DNA of 64,000 bases from Vicugna pacos (Eukaryota > Chordata > Mammalia > Artiodactyla > Camelidae). Made by a program: the position numbers and the translations under genes. The stretch is from the NCBI RefSeq assembly GCF_048564905.1, contig NC_133014.1, positions 15,385,136 to 15,449,135 on the forward strand. The letters are read 5' to 3'. Position 1 is the stretch's first letter; each line of letters begins with the position of its first letter. Below the pieces are notes generated by a model, which did not search any database, was not told the origin of the DNA, and saw only the letters and a list, made by a program, of their open reading frames with translations. This document shows positions 34,596-46,729 of the stretch, piece after piece.

Positions 34596-37049
34596 AACTC
34601 CAAAGTTTCAGATTAAGAATTTAATTGCTTTCAGATAACTTACGCAACTCCTCCCTGGTCCCATGTGATGAAAAGATAAGGATGATTTGTGAGTCACAGC
34701 CTAACTGGTGTCTCCAGAAACGGCCGCTGCACAAGGGTCTGAAGCAGTAGGTTTACTAAAGAGAACATTTTACGCCTTGTCATTCGCACGATGATTTTGT
34801 TCCTCAATTTTTTATAGCTCTCAGAAAGATTACCTTTAACCCAGGCTTCACTCACAGTCCCTCGCCAGGCTCCCTGGACCTGGTCCCTGTCCCTGCTAAG
34901 AAGACACTGGGACCTGCGTGACCTCACATTCGGTCTCGGCATATACTCTACACTCAGTACTAATTTATCTTCCAAAACAGATCATCTTTTTAATGTTTTT
35001 AACATAAAACACAGGATACATTTCTCTCGCTGCCAGGTTGAGCCCTTAGGTTGAATTCCTGCACTGTCTTTCCACCAACCGCATGTTACAACGTTCAAAT
35101 AAAATTTCTTTCAATGGGAATACGTTTTGAACTGAGGCTGCTCAGAAGGTTTACAACCAAGGAGTGGAACTGCAGCACCCGCCTCAGAGATACTTTTATT
35201 TCCTCCTTGATAGAATCCAGTTCTAGTAAAATATTCAAAACACATTCGAAGCCAACCTACCGACATTCACTTTCAGAAACAAGAAGTGAAGTGTTCATTT
35301 AAATATCAGAACCCTCTTATATAACATGGTCCCTTCACAATCACCATGCCATTATTTTCATTTCCAGCAACCTGGGGCCAATATGTTCAGGATGAAGGAC
35401 TGAAAAAGAAGGAACCTAGAATGTATTATTCTGCTCTGCATCTATAAGGTGGTGTCTGTGGTTCCCCCCCCCCGCCCCTGGATTTAATACACCAGATCTT
35501 CTTAGAGTTTGATGATATTTTATCTTTTTTGATTGCTAATCATTAAAATGAACTGATTTTTACTTTCTTGCCAAAGATTTCTATCAAATGCAGCTTATAA
35601 ATCCCCTGGATCATATCCTCCTTTTTTTTTTTTTTGAGAAAGCAGTCATTTTAAGCTTCATTGTGAACATGATTTAAAAGATTTCTGGGGGAAATGTATG
35701 GAAAAAAATTGCAGAAGCATCCATCTTAGGGACTTATAGCTTGCCTAATATTACCACTGCATCCAAATTGGCAATCTGACTAGCATAAAATGATCAGATA
35801 TACATCACAAAGGTACGTATCACAAAGGTCCATGCCTTTTTCTGGGGTCCGAGACTCCAAACCCCATAACCAGCTCTGCATAAATCTTTGGTCCCCGAAA
35901 GGAAACCAAAACCAAAACATGCATCCAGCAAAGAAAATAATGTACCACACTGGACGGTGGAGGGGTGGCGGGTACGTGAGCCGGAATGCGCCTTCCTACT
36001 CGTATTCCACTAAGATGCGTGGATTTAACAGTTGATTTATTTTGAATTCCTTGTATCCACTGTCTGCAGGCATTTGTACAGATACGAACTGGGACTTCGT
36101 TCTGTGACTACAACCTGGGATTTATTTAGTTATCTGGGGTCAGTGGACGTGTAACATGCTTTTACACTCCCTGATGTTGAGCAAGGAAGAAACTGCATTC
36201 GAATGGAAGCTGAATAACAATAAGGAGCCCCGGGGTGGCTCCTGCGGACTCCTGCCCGGTGATGCTCATCCGTGTGGGAAGCAGGGCCGACTTTAACCCC
36301 CTGCCTACCCTCCAGTGGACATGAGACACACAGTCACAGCTAATGCGGGTCCATTTCCCCTTCTCCTTGGTTTTACTCTATCTCATTGTATTGACAGTAC
36401 CTGCCATGAAGTGATCCCCCAATGGCGGCATCGACTGCAATAAACTGAGGGACACGGGGAATTGTCCCTACCTACTCGCAGGTGCCAACAACCAGACACA
36501 GACCTTACTGCCCGGCCAGACGCAAAAAAGAACAAAAAACCCACGATCCCTTTTTGTTACTTTATGGATTTACAGGATTAAAACAGGCTTTGGGGGAACA
36601 GAGCCCCCCAGTTTATAACCTTGTGCTGGTAAAGCCAGAGCGGGTACAGCCATCACTGATGACTCATTGTTTTGACCATTATCTAAGAACGAATTCAGTT
36701 CTCGGCGGAGGATCACTGCTGTATTCACTCAAAGACTGGAAAACCAGAAACGAGGCACAGGACTCCAGACACTTGTCTTAGCCATTAAAACCGGGCTGGC
36801 CAGATAATTCCCTCAGCTGAAAAGCAGCGAGAGTCATCCCAAATGAAAAGATCTGCAAACTGGATCGTGCAAAAAATAAAAACGTCTATGGAATGAAAAT
36901 GAGCACATTTGGAAAAAGAGCTCAAAAGATGAAAAATGCATCAAAAATAACAAAGCGGCGCTTACTGCACAGGAAACCAGAGCAAGGTGGATGAAAAAGC
37001 CTCGGTCTGGCACCCTAAAGGTACAGGTTGCGCTGGAAGTACCTCATAT
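34596..37049. other. Unrecognised DNA
   Basis: About 2.4 kb without a recognised gene. Contains a C-run at about 35466-35476, a T-run at about 35623-35634 and a small direct repeat of 'atcacaaaggt' at 35805 and 35819. The 99-codon plus frame at 36482-36781 has no recognised family. Confidence 0.45.
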
Positions 37050-37545
37050 AATACATGGAATGTCCTGACACACATAGGTGCCCTTTAAGATTTACATGGA
37101 AAAACATCAACACACAATGGAGGGTTACATAAATTATACCACGTGGACGAAACTGATTAAAACTATGCTCTCACTGAAAACCACGGGGCAGGACTCTATG
37201 TACAGATACGAAAAGATGTCCAGAACGCTTTGTTAGATAAAGTCAAACCAGAGCTAAATGCCACGTGAGAGCCTGCTTTGAACACGAGATCGGAAGTCAT
37301 TAGTGGAAGAGCTGGGGAAATCCGAACAGAGTCTAGAATTTACTTAAGAGTAATGTATTAATGTTAACTTACTTGTTCAGGTAAATATACAGGTTATATA
37401 TATATATCATATTATATTATTATTATATATGATATATATCCTATCTATAGGAAATTGGACAAAGGGAAAATGGAACTGTGCACTATTTTTGCAACTTTTA
37501 TGTAAATCTAAAATCCTCCCCAAATTAAAGGTTTATTTAAAAAAA
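37050..37545 (+). mobile_element. Old L1 3' end with TA-rich insertion
   Basis: 'ctctatgtacagatacgaaa', 'gaactgtgcactatttttgc' and 'aacttttatgtaaatctaaa' fit older mammalian L1 3' ends, ending in 'ttaaaggtttatttaaaaaa'. A TATATA/ATTATT tract at about 37397-37440 interrupts it. Confidence 0.55.
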
Positions 37546-38918
37546 TACAAGCAAATTTCTAAACAGAATGGATAATAAAAATAAAACATACACAAAAATT
37601 GATAGTATGTAAGTATATACAAAGGGAAACCTTCTTGGAATAGGTACACCAAACTCTCAAAGGGGAAATTTCAGGACTGGAGATGAGCTGGCAGGGAACG
37701 TTCCCTTATTTCATTTTATTTATTTCTATCATAATTGAATTTTCAACCATGCACAGGTAAGCCTTTATAATCTGAAATATACAGTATAATAAACGTGTTT
37801 CCGTGGTTACTGCTGTTCCCATTTAGGAAAGAAGAACACTGTATTTTAGAGCCTGCAGGTAGTAAAACAAAACAAGACTGGAACATCAGCCCTAATTGCT
37901 GAGTCTGACCATCAGTCACTCCGGGACGCTGCCTCTGGACCCTGGGCTCCCTGGGACGGTGTTTTGTTTATCACTATTCACCACACTGTCCAGTGCAGCA
38001 CTCAGCATGCCCTGTGCAATCGGTATGTGTCTATCAACCGCAACTGAATTCCACTACGAACATTCTGTTTCTAACACAAATGTAATAGACTTTCCATTTA
38101 TAAGAGCTTAACTATGTACAGCTGATTTCTAATATGCTTCCTGATTGCACTTAGGAACAAATGCATCTGTACTAAGTCGGAGGGTGCAATTAGGAGCTAG
38201 AAAAAGAATGGGACTGAATTCAACATGAATAGGGCCTCACAAGTGCACACACACACATTAAAATCAAATTTCAAACTCCTAAAGCTTACCTTGCTTGGCG
38301 AAATACCCTCACGAAACGCAAAATAAAATACCATTAAAACAAAACCCAAACCCGCTGCTCTAAATAATAGATAGTGATTGAATGCATGTTGGCTGATGTT
38401 TGTTTCAATCGCTTTTCTCCGATTCTGTGAAACTAGAAAATGCCCTGGCTGGTTTATTTGTTTGTTTGTTTTTCTTAAGTTGTTGTTTTCAGTTCATTGA
38501 TTAAAATACCAAAATGTTTCAATGTTTTACTGGAAAATATTTATTAAAACTGAAGGTTAAAACCTTGCTTTCATTCTTGCTCTCCTGAAACACATACGGA
38601 TTCTGTCACAACACTACGGTGTCTTGAAATCTGAAAAATGTTAGGACTTAAATGGACTGTCTGACCTTTTCACTCATTATTCCCGTTCACAAGATGTTTA
38701 ACGGGGCCGTCAGGCTGGAGGTCTTGGTTCCAGGCTCCAAGGTGAAAAAAATCCAGCCACTAAAGGGAATCTCAAATCTTCAGGAATGCAAATGAATGGA
38801 GAGGTCCAGAGAAACCCTGCGTGGGGCACTGGAAGGATGGTTCTTGGAAGGTTCAGTGCAAGAGGAAAGGTATTGTTTTTTCTCCTTCCTGGCAAGGAGT
38901 GATGACTATAGTTGGGTC
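37546..38918. other. Mostly unrecognised DNA
   Basis: A possible forward L2 3' end ('gacggtgttttgtttatcac', 'ctgtccagtgcagcactcag') spans about 37945-38050. A (TTTG)n run lies at about 38456-38473. No gene seen. Confidence 0.4.
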
Positions 38919-38931
38919 AAAAAGAGGAATG

Positions 38932-39277
38932 TCAGTGGACATTTGGGCGCTTCCATGTCTTGGCTGTTGTATACAGCGCTGCTGTGAACACCGGGGTGCA
39001 CGTATCTTTTCAAATTAGAGATCCCTCTGGATATATATGCCCAGGAGTGGGATTGCTGGATAATAGGGTAAGTCTATTTTAGTTTTTTGAGGTTTCTGAG
39101 GAATCTCCATAGCACAGGGAACTATATTCAATACCTTATAATAACCGTCAATGAAAAAGAATGTGAAAGTGAATATATGTATGTATATGCACGACTGGGA
39201 CATTGTGCTGTACCCCAGAGACTGACACATTGTAACTGACTCTACTTCAATAAAAAAGAAACATTAAAAAATGTTTT
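38932..39277 (+). mobile_element. 5'-inverted L1 insertion with TSD
   Basis: From 38932 to about 39110 the text is reverse-complement L1 ORF2/3' region ('tcttggctgttgtatacagc', 'gcccaggagtgggattgctg'). From about 39110 to 39277 it is the forward L1 3' end ('agcacagggaactatattca', 'ctctacttcaataaaaaag'). The two blocks meet with a few bases of shared sequence. The whole is flanked by a perfect 13 bp direct repeat, aaaaagaggaatg, at 38919-38931 and 39278-39290. This proves one insertion event with 5' inversion and internal loss. Confidence 0.93.
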
Positions 39278-39290
39278 AAAAAGAGGAATG

Positions 39291-39736
39291 ATGTCATCTA
39301 AACATATAAGCTAATAAAAGATTCCTGGGGGATTTCACAGAAACTGAATAAGAATAGAATCTACATACACATTCCTTTTGTATTTTAAGAGCTTGGGAAA
39401 ATACAAACATACACAGTTATTAAATTCTATGCAAAAAAAGGAGTGAAGCATTTTCAGGAATTGTTCATGCATCTATTCTTCTGTTGGTTTGGTTTCAAAC
39501 TTTCAGTCTTTATGAGTGTGTAGGTTAGCACAGAACAATGAGTTTCATGTTCATTCTACGGTATCAAAGTAGTGCTTCCTTGTATCTTTCCTACTGCAAT
39601 TTGCCAGATTTCCATCCCTCTCTCCCCTTCACTTACCCTTGATGAGACAAAGGATAATTATATTATTTTTCCTTCAAGAAGTAGCTACTTTGCAATGGCC
39701 CATGAGGAAGTTCATTTCTTGCCTTGCACATCTCTG
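39291..39736. other. Unrecognised DNA
   Basis: No gene or named repeat. Confidence 0.4.
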
Positions 39737-39749
39737 TAAGTTATTCTTT

Positions 39750-39960
39750 TTTTTTAATTTTTTTTTATTGAAGTATAGTCAGTTTACTGGTGGACAGCAT
39801 AATGTTTCAGTCATATATATACACACATATATTCCTTTTCATATTCTTTTCCCTTATAGGTTACTACAAGATATTGAATATAGTTCCCTGTGCTACACAG
39901 AAGAAATTTGTTGTTTATCCATTTTATAGATGGTAGGTAGTATCTGCAAATCTCCAACTC
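39750..39960 (-). mobile_element. Short 5'-truncated L1 with 13 bp TSD
   Basis: Reverse L1 3' end of about 210 bp: T-rich start, 'ttattgaagtatagtcagtt', 'gatattgaatatagttccct', 'gtgctacacagaagaaattt'. Perfect flanking repeat taagttattcttt at 39737-39749 and 39961-39973. Confidence 0.93.
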
Positions 39961-40347
39961 TAAGTTATTCTTTAGTATATTTTTATCTGCTTGGCACCCA
40001 GCTATCCTGTAACCTCGTGTAACTCTTTAAAAGATACTCAAGTCTCACTATGTATTTGCAAGTACGGATTAGTTTTGCAGATGTTAAATAAAACAATACT
40101 GGTTCCATTTGCCAACCCACAGACTTTTCCATTTATCCCAAAACTTTGTTTCCTGGACTAAATAAACTCAGCGTTTATTAAAGAAAAAACAGTTTTGATA
40201 AATAGTTGTGTTTTCCACTGTTCTCCTTAGTGCATGAGCGGGCTTCCTTACACTTTCCACGATCTCTGTAAGATAAGATCCTCCCTTTGGAAGTCTCACG
40301 CTTACCTGCTTCCTGCTCCATGACACTGATGCCGGGCAAGGTGCCTG

Positions 40348-40679
40348 GTACATGGAAAGTACCAAATGAGGTAAATGAAATTAACTAGATGGTGTAATTA
40401 ACAATCGTATCCCCAGTGCAGACGTGAGCATTGCTGATGCACAGTGAACAGCTACTTTTATTGAAAAAAAAATACAATACAATAAACAGGATTCTTTAGA
40501 TGGAAAAGGAGACTTACGTGGTAAATACTAAATGAATTAAATGAAATTAACTAGACGATGTAATTAACAGTCCTACCTCCAGTGCAGACCTGAGCATTGC
40601 TGATGCACAGTAAACGGCTACTTTTATTGAAAAAAATTTACAGTACAGTAAACAAATTCTTTAGATGGACAAGAAGACT
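40348..40679. repeat. Tandem duplication, two ~166 bp units
   Basis: Unit 1 (about 40348-40513) and unit 2 (about 40514-40679) align throughout: 'atgaaattaactaga', 'ccagtgcagac', 'tgagcattgctgatgcacag', 'gctacttttattgaaaaaa' and 'attctttagatgga' recur at a constant 166 bp offset, apart from indels. A few percent of bases differ. No gene or named repeat inside. Confidence 0.88.
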
Positions 40680-41319
40680 GAACACTCAGCCAGTGAACAT
40701 ACTAAACAGAAAAACCTACCCTCTTTTTGGGCCATTGCATGCAGGTGAGAAAGAGGGGAAAGGCGAGACATGAAACCTGAGATGCTGTTTGAAGCTGGAC
40801 TCAGGAAGTGAGCTGCAGTTCCACCACTTCTGAAGTTCAGCTCCCCGGCTCCCTCGGAGACGCTGACCGTGTTGCACATCCATACATCAGTTGGTAATGG
40901 TACCCCTGACCCTCAGCCTCAGTGAACCAAAATGAGATAGCTTTCAGGAACGGAAAATAAAGAAGGAAGAGAGACAGGATCTACTAGAAACTGTCCACAG
41001 AGTCAAATCCTTCCAGGAGCAGAGCAAGGGCAAGACAGGCCATGTAAATGACAGAAGTGAGTCTGAATTTCTGAACAAAGGAAGACCGAGGAGAGTTACC
41101 ACATCTTTGCTGTTCGGATGTCAGATTCCATATCAGTATGTAGAAATCTGATTTTTAAATATTGGCAACTAACAGGAAAAGAAAAAAAAACCCTGCAGAA
41201 AAATGCTGGGGAGTCAAAGAAAAATCTTTCTCCTGAATTTGGCCAGTGGCTGCCGGCTGGTGGCCTTTGAACCCGCAATTCTTTCTCTGCAAAGGCTGGT
41301 GGATCAAAGCCAACCCACT
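40680..41319. other. Unrecognised DNA
   Basis: No gene recognised. Confidence 0.4.
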
Positions 41320-41488
41320 GCCTCTTTCTGTAAATACAGTTGTCTTGGAACACAGCCACGCTCATCGCTTTTATGTATTATCTGCAGTCACTTGTGCATT
41401 ACAATGGCAAAACTGAGTCGTCTGGCCCATGAAGCCTAAAATATTCACGATATGACCCTTTACAGAAAGTTAGCTGAGCCCTGCTCTA
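41320..41488 (+). mobile_element. hAT-like DNA transposon, second copy
   Basis: Partial copy of the family seen at 34.3 kb: 'cttggaacacagccacgctc', 'gcattacaatggcaaaactg', 'tggcccatgaagcctaaaat' and 'atgaccctttacagaaagtt'. Better preserved than the first in this part; the 5' end is diverged or lost. Confidence 0.7.
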
Positions 41489-42335
41489 AATGTTCCTTTT
41501 CCAGTGCCAGGAACCGCTCTCCCTCCCACACATGGCAAGGAGACCCTCTCTGAGAATGAGAGCTTCCTCGCTGGAGGGATTCCGTGAAGCCCACACCCAG
41601 ACACTTAGATTTCAACGTGGTCCCCAAATAATTCTGGTCAAGACAGGTGTCCCACAAGCCTAGGTGAGAAACAGAGGGACCCAACATCAGAATGATAGAA
41701 GACTATGACCTTCATTTCTAAAGAATCCTATTTTAGTGAATTCAACTGAATTAAGAAAAGATCTTGGCAAATGTAATTCTAAGTCGTAATACCTTGTGTA
41801 TGTTGTTATGAAATGTCCATGCATCAAAGCAGGTAAGATCTACATGGGGGGGGGTGTATAATAGTCTCAATACTGCGATCCAAACTTGGTTCTCCATCAG
41901 ACACATACTTTAGAATTTGCAGTGTTTTTTTCCAACAAGTAAACGCCTGTTTGCCTCCAGGGTTTGCAGAAGGTGTGACGTTTTTTGATAGCACCATTTT
42001 TTTTTTTCCCTCCTGATTTTTCTCTCTCACACAATTACGCACTTAACAGGAGGCCTTTTAATTCTAGTCCTTGACCCACAGGAGCTGTGAAACAAAAGCT
42101 CAACAAGTGTGTAGTAGTTCGGAACAGGCTGTTGCTGTGTGTCCATCAGAAAGATGAGGGCCTCTGCACCAGGAAGTAGAGCAGAGTGAAAACACTGAGG
42201 GCCTTTGATTGGCAGGGTCAAAGGTCAAGCTTAGCATCCCTCTAGCTCCCAGCTAGTCCATCTTTACCGAGTGATCGCACTGCTTGCTAAGAAGCGCTAT
42301 GTACCCTGAGTGATCACGCACTTCTGTTAAAAGGA
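41489..42335. other. Unrecognised DNA
   Basis: No gene seen. A G-run lies at about 41847-41855 and a T-run at about 41997-42008. Confidence 0.4.
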
Positions 42336-42339
42336 ACGC

Positions 42340-42500
42340 TGCTAATAATAATAATAATAGTCATTTATTGAGCCCCTCTCAATAAATTTTGTGCCCTGCA
42401 TTTTAAGTGCCTACCTGAATAATCTAATTTATTCCTTAACAACGACCCTACGAAGCAGGTACTGTCATTCTAATTTACAGATGAGCTTCTTGGGAACAAG
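42340..42500 (-). repeat. MIR SINE
   Basis: Reverse MIR: (AAT)n start, 'atttattgagcccctctca', 'ccctacgaagcaggtactgt', 'tctaatttacagatgagc'. A further MIR-like piece ('catttggcagatggaaaac') lies at about 42745-42870 and may be a second copy. Confidence 0.7.
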
Positions 42501-42870
42501 ATGTGAACGAAAAGTACATAACATCCCAAAGAAATGAGAAGAGATGTGTTTGTCCCACGGCTTCTCCTCCACCAGACATTTAAATATGATTCGACTAGAA
42601 GGAGGCACAAAAGAAGAGAGATTATTCCCACATCTGAACTACGCCCTTGGTCTAACTTGGCCACCAGTGACGGTCATTCCGGCAGGCTGTGATGGCTCGG
42701 GTGTCAGCGTCTTGTCAGGGAAGGCTGGAAGGTGCTTTCACGCCCATTTGGCAGATGGAAAACAAGCTACAGAAGGGATAAGCTGACTGTTTGCTGGCAT
42801 GTGGTAATTAGGGTTAAAAACTAGTAGTGGAAGCTTGGACTCCTAATTCCCCGTCAAGCCTCCTGTTTTT

Positions 42871-44117
42871 AGACGGAAGGGTTCTGAACTATTACACATT
42901 ACACATAGGCCTGCACTGAAAATTCCGGATACCAATCTAAGATTATGGAATTTTTTTCCAATAGGCTCACGTCGTTTAGTTCTGGCCTCAGTTTTCCTAT
43001 GGGCAACAATATGAACTTCTCATGATTGTTTTCGAAAGTGCACTCAGCGTGGCTTGCTGAAGGGAGCAGCCGACAAGACCACAACCAGTCCCCGATGAGA
43101 CAAACACAGAAATGCAGAGTCAGCATCGAGAAACTCTCACAGGAAACTGAGAGGATAGTTTTACGCCTGTTAAACCTAATTTTAAAAATTGGGGCTTTAT
43201 TTCATTGGTGGGACTTTTTAAAGTGTATTTTATTAGCTACTCATTTGGATTTTACAATAAACTGGAAATTCTATATTTTTTTAAATTTTGGAATTCAAAC
43301 AATGGTCCTTCACTTCTCAGAGGTGAGAAGGATTAATTTAGAGCCCTTTGGTCAATTCCATGTGAAAAAAAATAAATACAGATTTTCTTTTCTTCATCTT
43401 TTGAAATTTCTATTGGTGAGAATATACATTTAAACTACATAGATATGCAAATAATGTGCATGGATTAAAATTTTCACATTGATTGGTTATATGATCAATT
43501 AAATTTGGAGGCTGCTAATTTAGGAAGTTACACAGGCAAGGCATGAAGTTACTCCATCTACTTCTGAAACCTTACAGAAGTAAAAGTTACGCTGAAATGT
43601 CTATGTATCGTTCTCAGATGCTACCTATGTATATTTATAAAGCTATATATAGAGCCAGAGCTCCAAAATTAGCAAGAATGGAATCGTTCAGGTTTTGCAT
43701 CTGCAAGCGGTGCCTTAGATGATTTTATTTTAAGAGCTCTGCAGTGCTGGCCTCTGAGCCCCTCGCACATCATCTGGAATGAAATTCTTTCCAATAAGCC
43801 AATTCTGCATAATTAGGTATTGGACGTCGCTTTCCAGTGACAGTCCACTTTCTGTTTTAGTCACCTACGGACGAGCAATTCACCGGTCCTCGAGGCAGCA
43901 CATGCCAGCCTGTTAGAGACCTCTTACAAAGCTTCTCCCTCCGTCGCTAGCCTCCGCAGCCTCCACTCGATGGTTCAAGTGCCCAGCAAAGAGCAGGGAA
44001 GGCACTCTTACGCTCCCCACACCTAAGAGCCCTCCAGAAACATGAACATAGCCATCAGGTCTCTCCTTTGCCATCTCTTCATCGTGCGAAGCATCCCCTT
44101 CCTTCAACCATTCCCTG
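42871..44117. other. Unrecognised AT-rich DNA
   Basis: No gene or named repeat. A 135-codon plus frame at 43026-43433 is AT-rich and lacks family likeness. Confidence 0.4.
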
Positions 44118-44335
44118 CAGGGTTTGTCAGCCTCGGAATTATTAACATTTTTGGCCAGATAATTCTTTGTTTTGAGAGGCTGTCTGGTGCACTGCAGCAT
44201 AGTTATCAGCATCCTTAATATCTACCCAGCGGACACCAGAAATATCTTCCTTCCATCCACAGTCACAACTAAACATCCTCATATGTTCTCAAACGCCCCT
44301 GAGGGGTTAAAATTGCTTCTGATTGATAACCACTG
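44118..44335 (-). mobile_element. MER20-type hAT element
   Basis: Starts 'cagggtttgtcagcctcgg' and ends 'gattgataaccactg', the diverged inverted ends of this family. Interior 'cagataattctttgttt', 'cagtcacaactaaacatcct' fits in reverse order. Old nonautonomous Charlie-type transposon; in some mammals MER20 copies serve as enhancers, but nothing here shows that. Confidence 0.7.
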
Positions 44336-44534
44336 TTATTAGGTATCTTAAGAGTAAGTACAATAAAATGTTCTTATCCTAACTATGGCCAGAAATAACA
44401 AATAATGAACTAGTTCCCAAATTAAAACTAACTTCTATTTACCTGGGACAGACTAAAGACAGAAATCAATTTTTATTAACCATTATTAAAGGCACTTAAA
44501 ATAGAATCAAGAACAGGTGCTATGCGTATCAGTT

Positions 44535-45210
44535 TCCTCCATGTCTTTTCATCCCTTGATAGTTCATTTTTCAGCACCAAATAATATTCTGTTGTTGGAC
44601 ATACCACAATGTATTTATCCATTCACCTACTGAAGGAGCGATCTTGCTGGCTTTGATGTTTTGGCAGTTGTGAATAAAGCTGCTGTGAACACCGAGCACA
44701 GGTTTTGGGGTGGACGTAAGTTTTCAAAACCTTTGGGTACTAAGGAAGGCTGGGTCATATGGTAAGAGTGTATTTAGCTTGGAGCCTGAAAAGGTTACAT
44801 GCTGTATGATTCCAATTATATGACATTGTGGAAAAGGCAAAACTATGGAGACAGTAAAAAAGATCAGATGGGGGGAGGGAGCGATGAAGAGGGGGGAGCA
44901 CAGAGAATTCTTAGGCCAGTGAACATACCCTGTACAATATTATAATGGTGGGATCACGGCACAATACATTTACCAGATTCACAGAATGTACGACATTGAG
45001 AGATGGACATTAATGAAAAGTCTGGGCTCTGGGTGATGATGTTGTGTCAATGTAGGTTCATTTATTGTGACAGATGTACCATTCTGGTGGGAGATGCTGA
45101 CAATGGGGGAGTAGGGGCAGGACAGAATATGGAAAATGTGCTCTCCTCTCAATGTTGCTGTGAACCTAAAACTGCTCCAAAAAAAAAAAGTCTTAAAAAT
45201 ATATTGACTT
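44535..45210 (+). mobile_element. Older 5'-inverted L1
   Basis: From about 44535 to 44780 the text is reverse-complement L1 ('tttatccattcacctactga', 'aataaagctgctgtgaacac', 'ggtcatatggtaagagtgta'). From about 44781 to 45200 it is a forward older L1 3' end ('gctgtatgattccaattata', 'aggcaaaactatggagac', 'cctaaaactgctccaaaaaa'). The switch is abrupt. Clear target-site duplications were not found, so two independent insertions are possible but less likely. Confidence 0.65.
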
Positions 45211-46570
45211 TTCAAAGCCTAGTTTCTTCCTAAATAGTATACATGTTTATACGCCACACAGACACCAATATAGTCTATTCCTTATCAGCATCAAAACATC
45301 TACATATTCCTTCCTGAATTCCCCAGATGGATAATGATACCCATAAACTCTAGACTAGGCATTTTACAAGTCCAGCCTAATACGGTTTAAATAGTAATTA
45401 TTCCATCAAAACAAGTAATTTCTTTTTTCTGCCTGTGAGAAATGCCCGGTTTTTGCTTCGTTTTTTGCCTGGTGGTGAAAAGCCTCCTTACTCCAAAATT
45501 AACAGATAATCATCTTCCTCTTATGAATCCTGACAGCACGGCCACTGCGATCAAGAAATTTTCTTCTTGAACAAGCGCAAATCACAAGTCCACCCTCTGA
45601 AGCTGGGCAGGTGAATAACATATAATTAGCTGAATTTCGGTTTTGGAGAGCATATTTTTTTTTCAGTCCATAATGCTCCCACTTCACCCCTGAAGAGGCA
45701 CTGTCTCTTTTGTCTGAGGCCAAAAATTAAGAGGGAAGGCAGCAGTGTGGCAGTGTTTTCAATAAACCCGTCTGTGCATCTACCTGCCTGGTGGCTGTCT
45801 TCTTGGGTTTCATGTCTGATAAATGGGAGAAATGTGAAAGACTGAACTAACGGAGAAAAACACATTTACTACCTCTGAACTCCCTCAATACATGCAAATA
45901 GTTTAGTTGTAAAACAGTTACTTGTGGGGAAAAAAATCTTTTACTTCTTGATGCTGAATAATTTCTTTGGCTTTTTGTTTTCTTGGAATTGACTAACATC
46001 ACTCTCTGAGTCAAACCCCAGTTTCCTATAACTAGTGCACTGAATCATCCTTTCGTCTTGTTTCTTAGAGAAGGAAGCCGAGGAAGAGAAGAAATTGGGA
46101 ATGTCGTAATGGTCACCCGGTATCTGGGTCGTGAGGAGTGCGTGACATGTGTTTCTGACAAGATGTATTCCACCTGACATGAAGGTGAGAGCTAGTATTC
46201 TGTTTCCAAGGGAAAAAGCTCAGCCTGGCTTCCCAGCCATCTCAACACATTTCCTTCCGCATCCTTGGGAGTGAGTCCAACGTCGTCTGTGGTCACGGGT
46301 TCAGCTAACTCAAAGGACACACAGGTGCTGGGCTCATGAGTGACATTTAGCTCAGTTCTCGCAAGGCAGGTAATGTGAGTCAAGGAACAGAAAGGTGACA
46401 ACCGACATGGCCGTAGGATCACAGGGCTGGTGACTTAAGAAGGGTGTCTGTCCCTTGCTTCCGGGGGGGGGGGGGCCCATCTCTGCCCTCACATTATTGT
46501 TCCAGTCTGTAAGAATGAGGCCCAGGAGTGCCAGAGCTGATTTTTTAAAGAAAATTACAAATTTTTTTTT
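45211..46570. other. Unrecognised DNA
   Basis: No gene recognised. A G-run of about 13 bases lies near 46464-46476. Confidence 0.4.
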
Positions 46571-46586
46571 CCTTTTAGGATATCTT

Positions 46587-46713
46587 TTTTTGTAAAACTA
46601 TTTTGGGGTAAGGTAATTAGGTTTTTTTTCCTTTGGTGGAGGTACTGGGGATTGAACCCAAGACCTTGCACACGCTAGGCATGCACTGTATCACTGAGCT
46701 ATACCCTCCTCCG
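46587..46713 (-). mobile_element. Camelid vic tRNA SINE
   Basis: Reverse copy: 'aggtaattaggttttttttc', 'gtactggggattgaaccca', 'tatcactgagctataccctc'. Flanks ccttttaggatatctt (46571-46586) and ccttctaggatctctt (46714-46729) are a slightly diverged target-site duplication. Confidence 0.93.
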
Positions 46714-46729
46714 CCTTCTAGGATCTCTT

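Noticed and set aside
36482-36781. 99-codon frame that at first recalled a polymerase fragment
   Set aside because: No catalytic motif or consistent family order could be traced, so no element is claimed.
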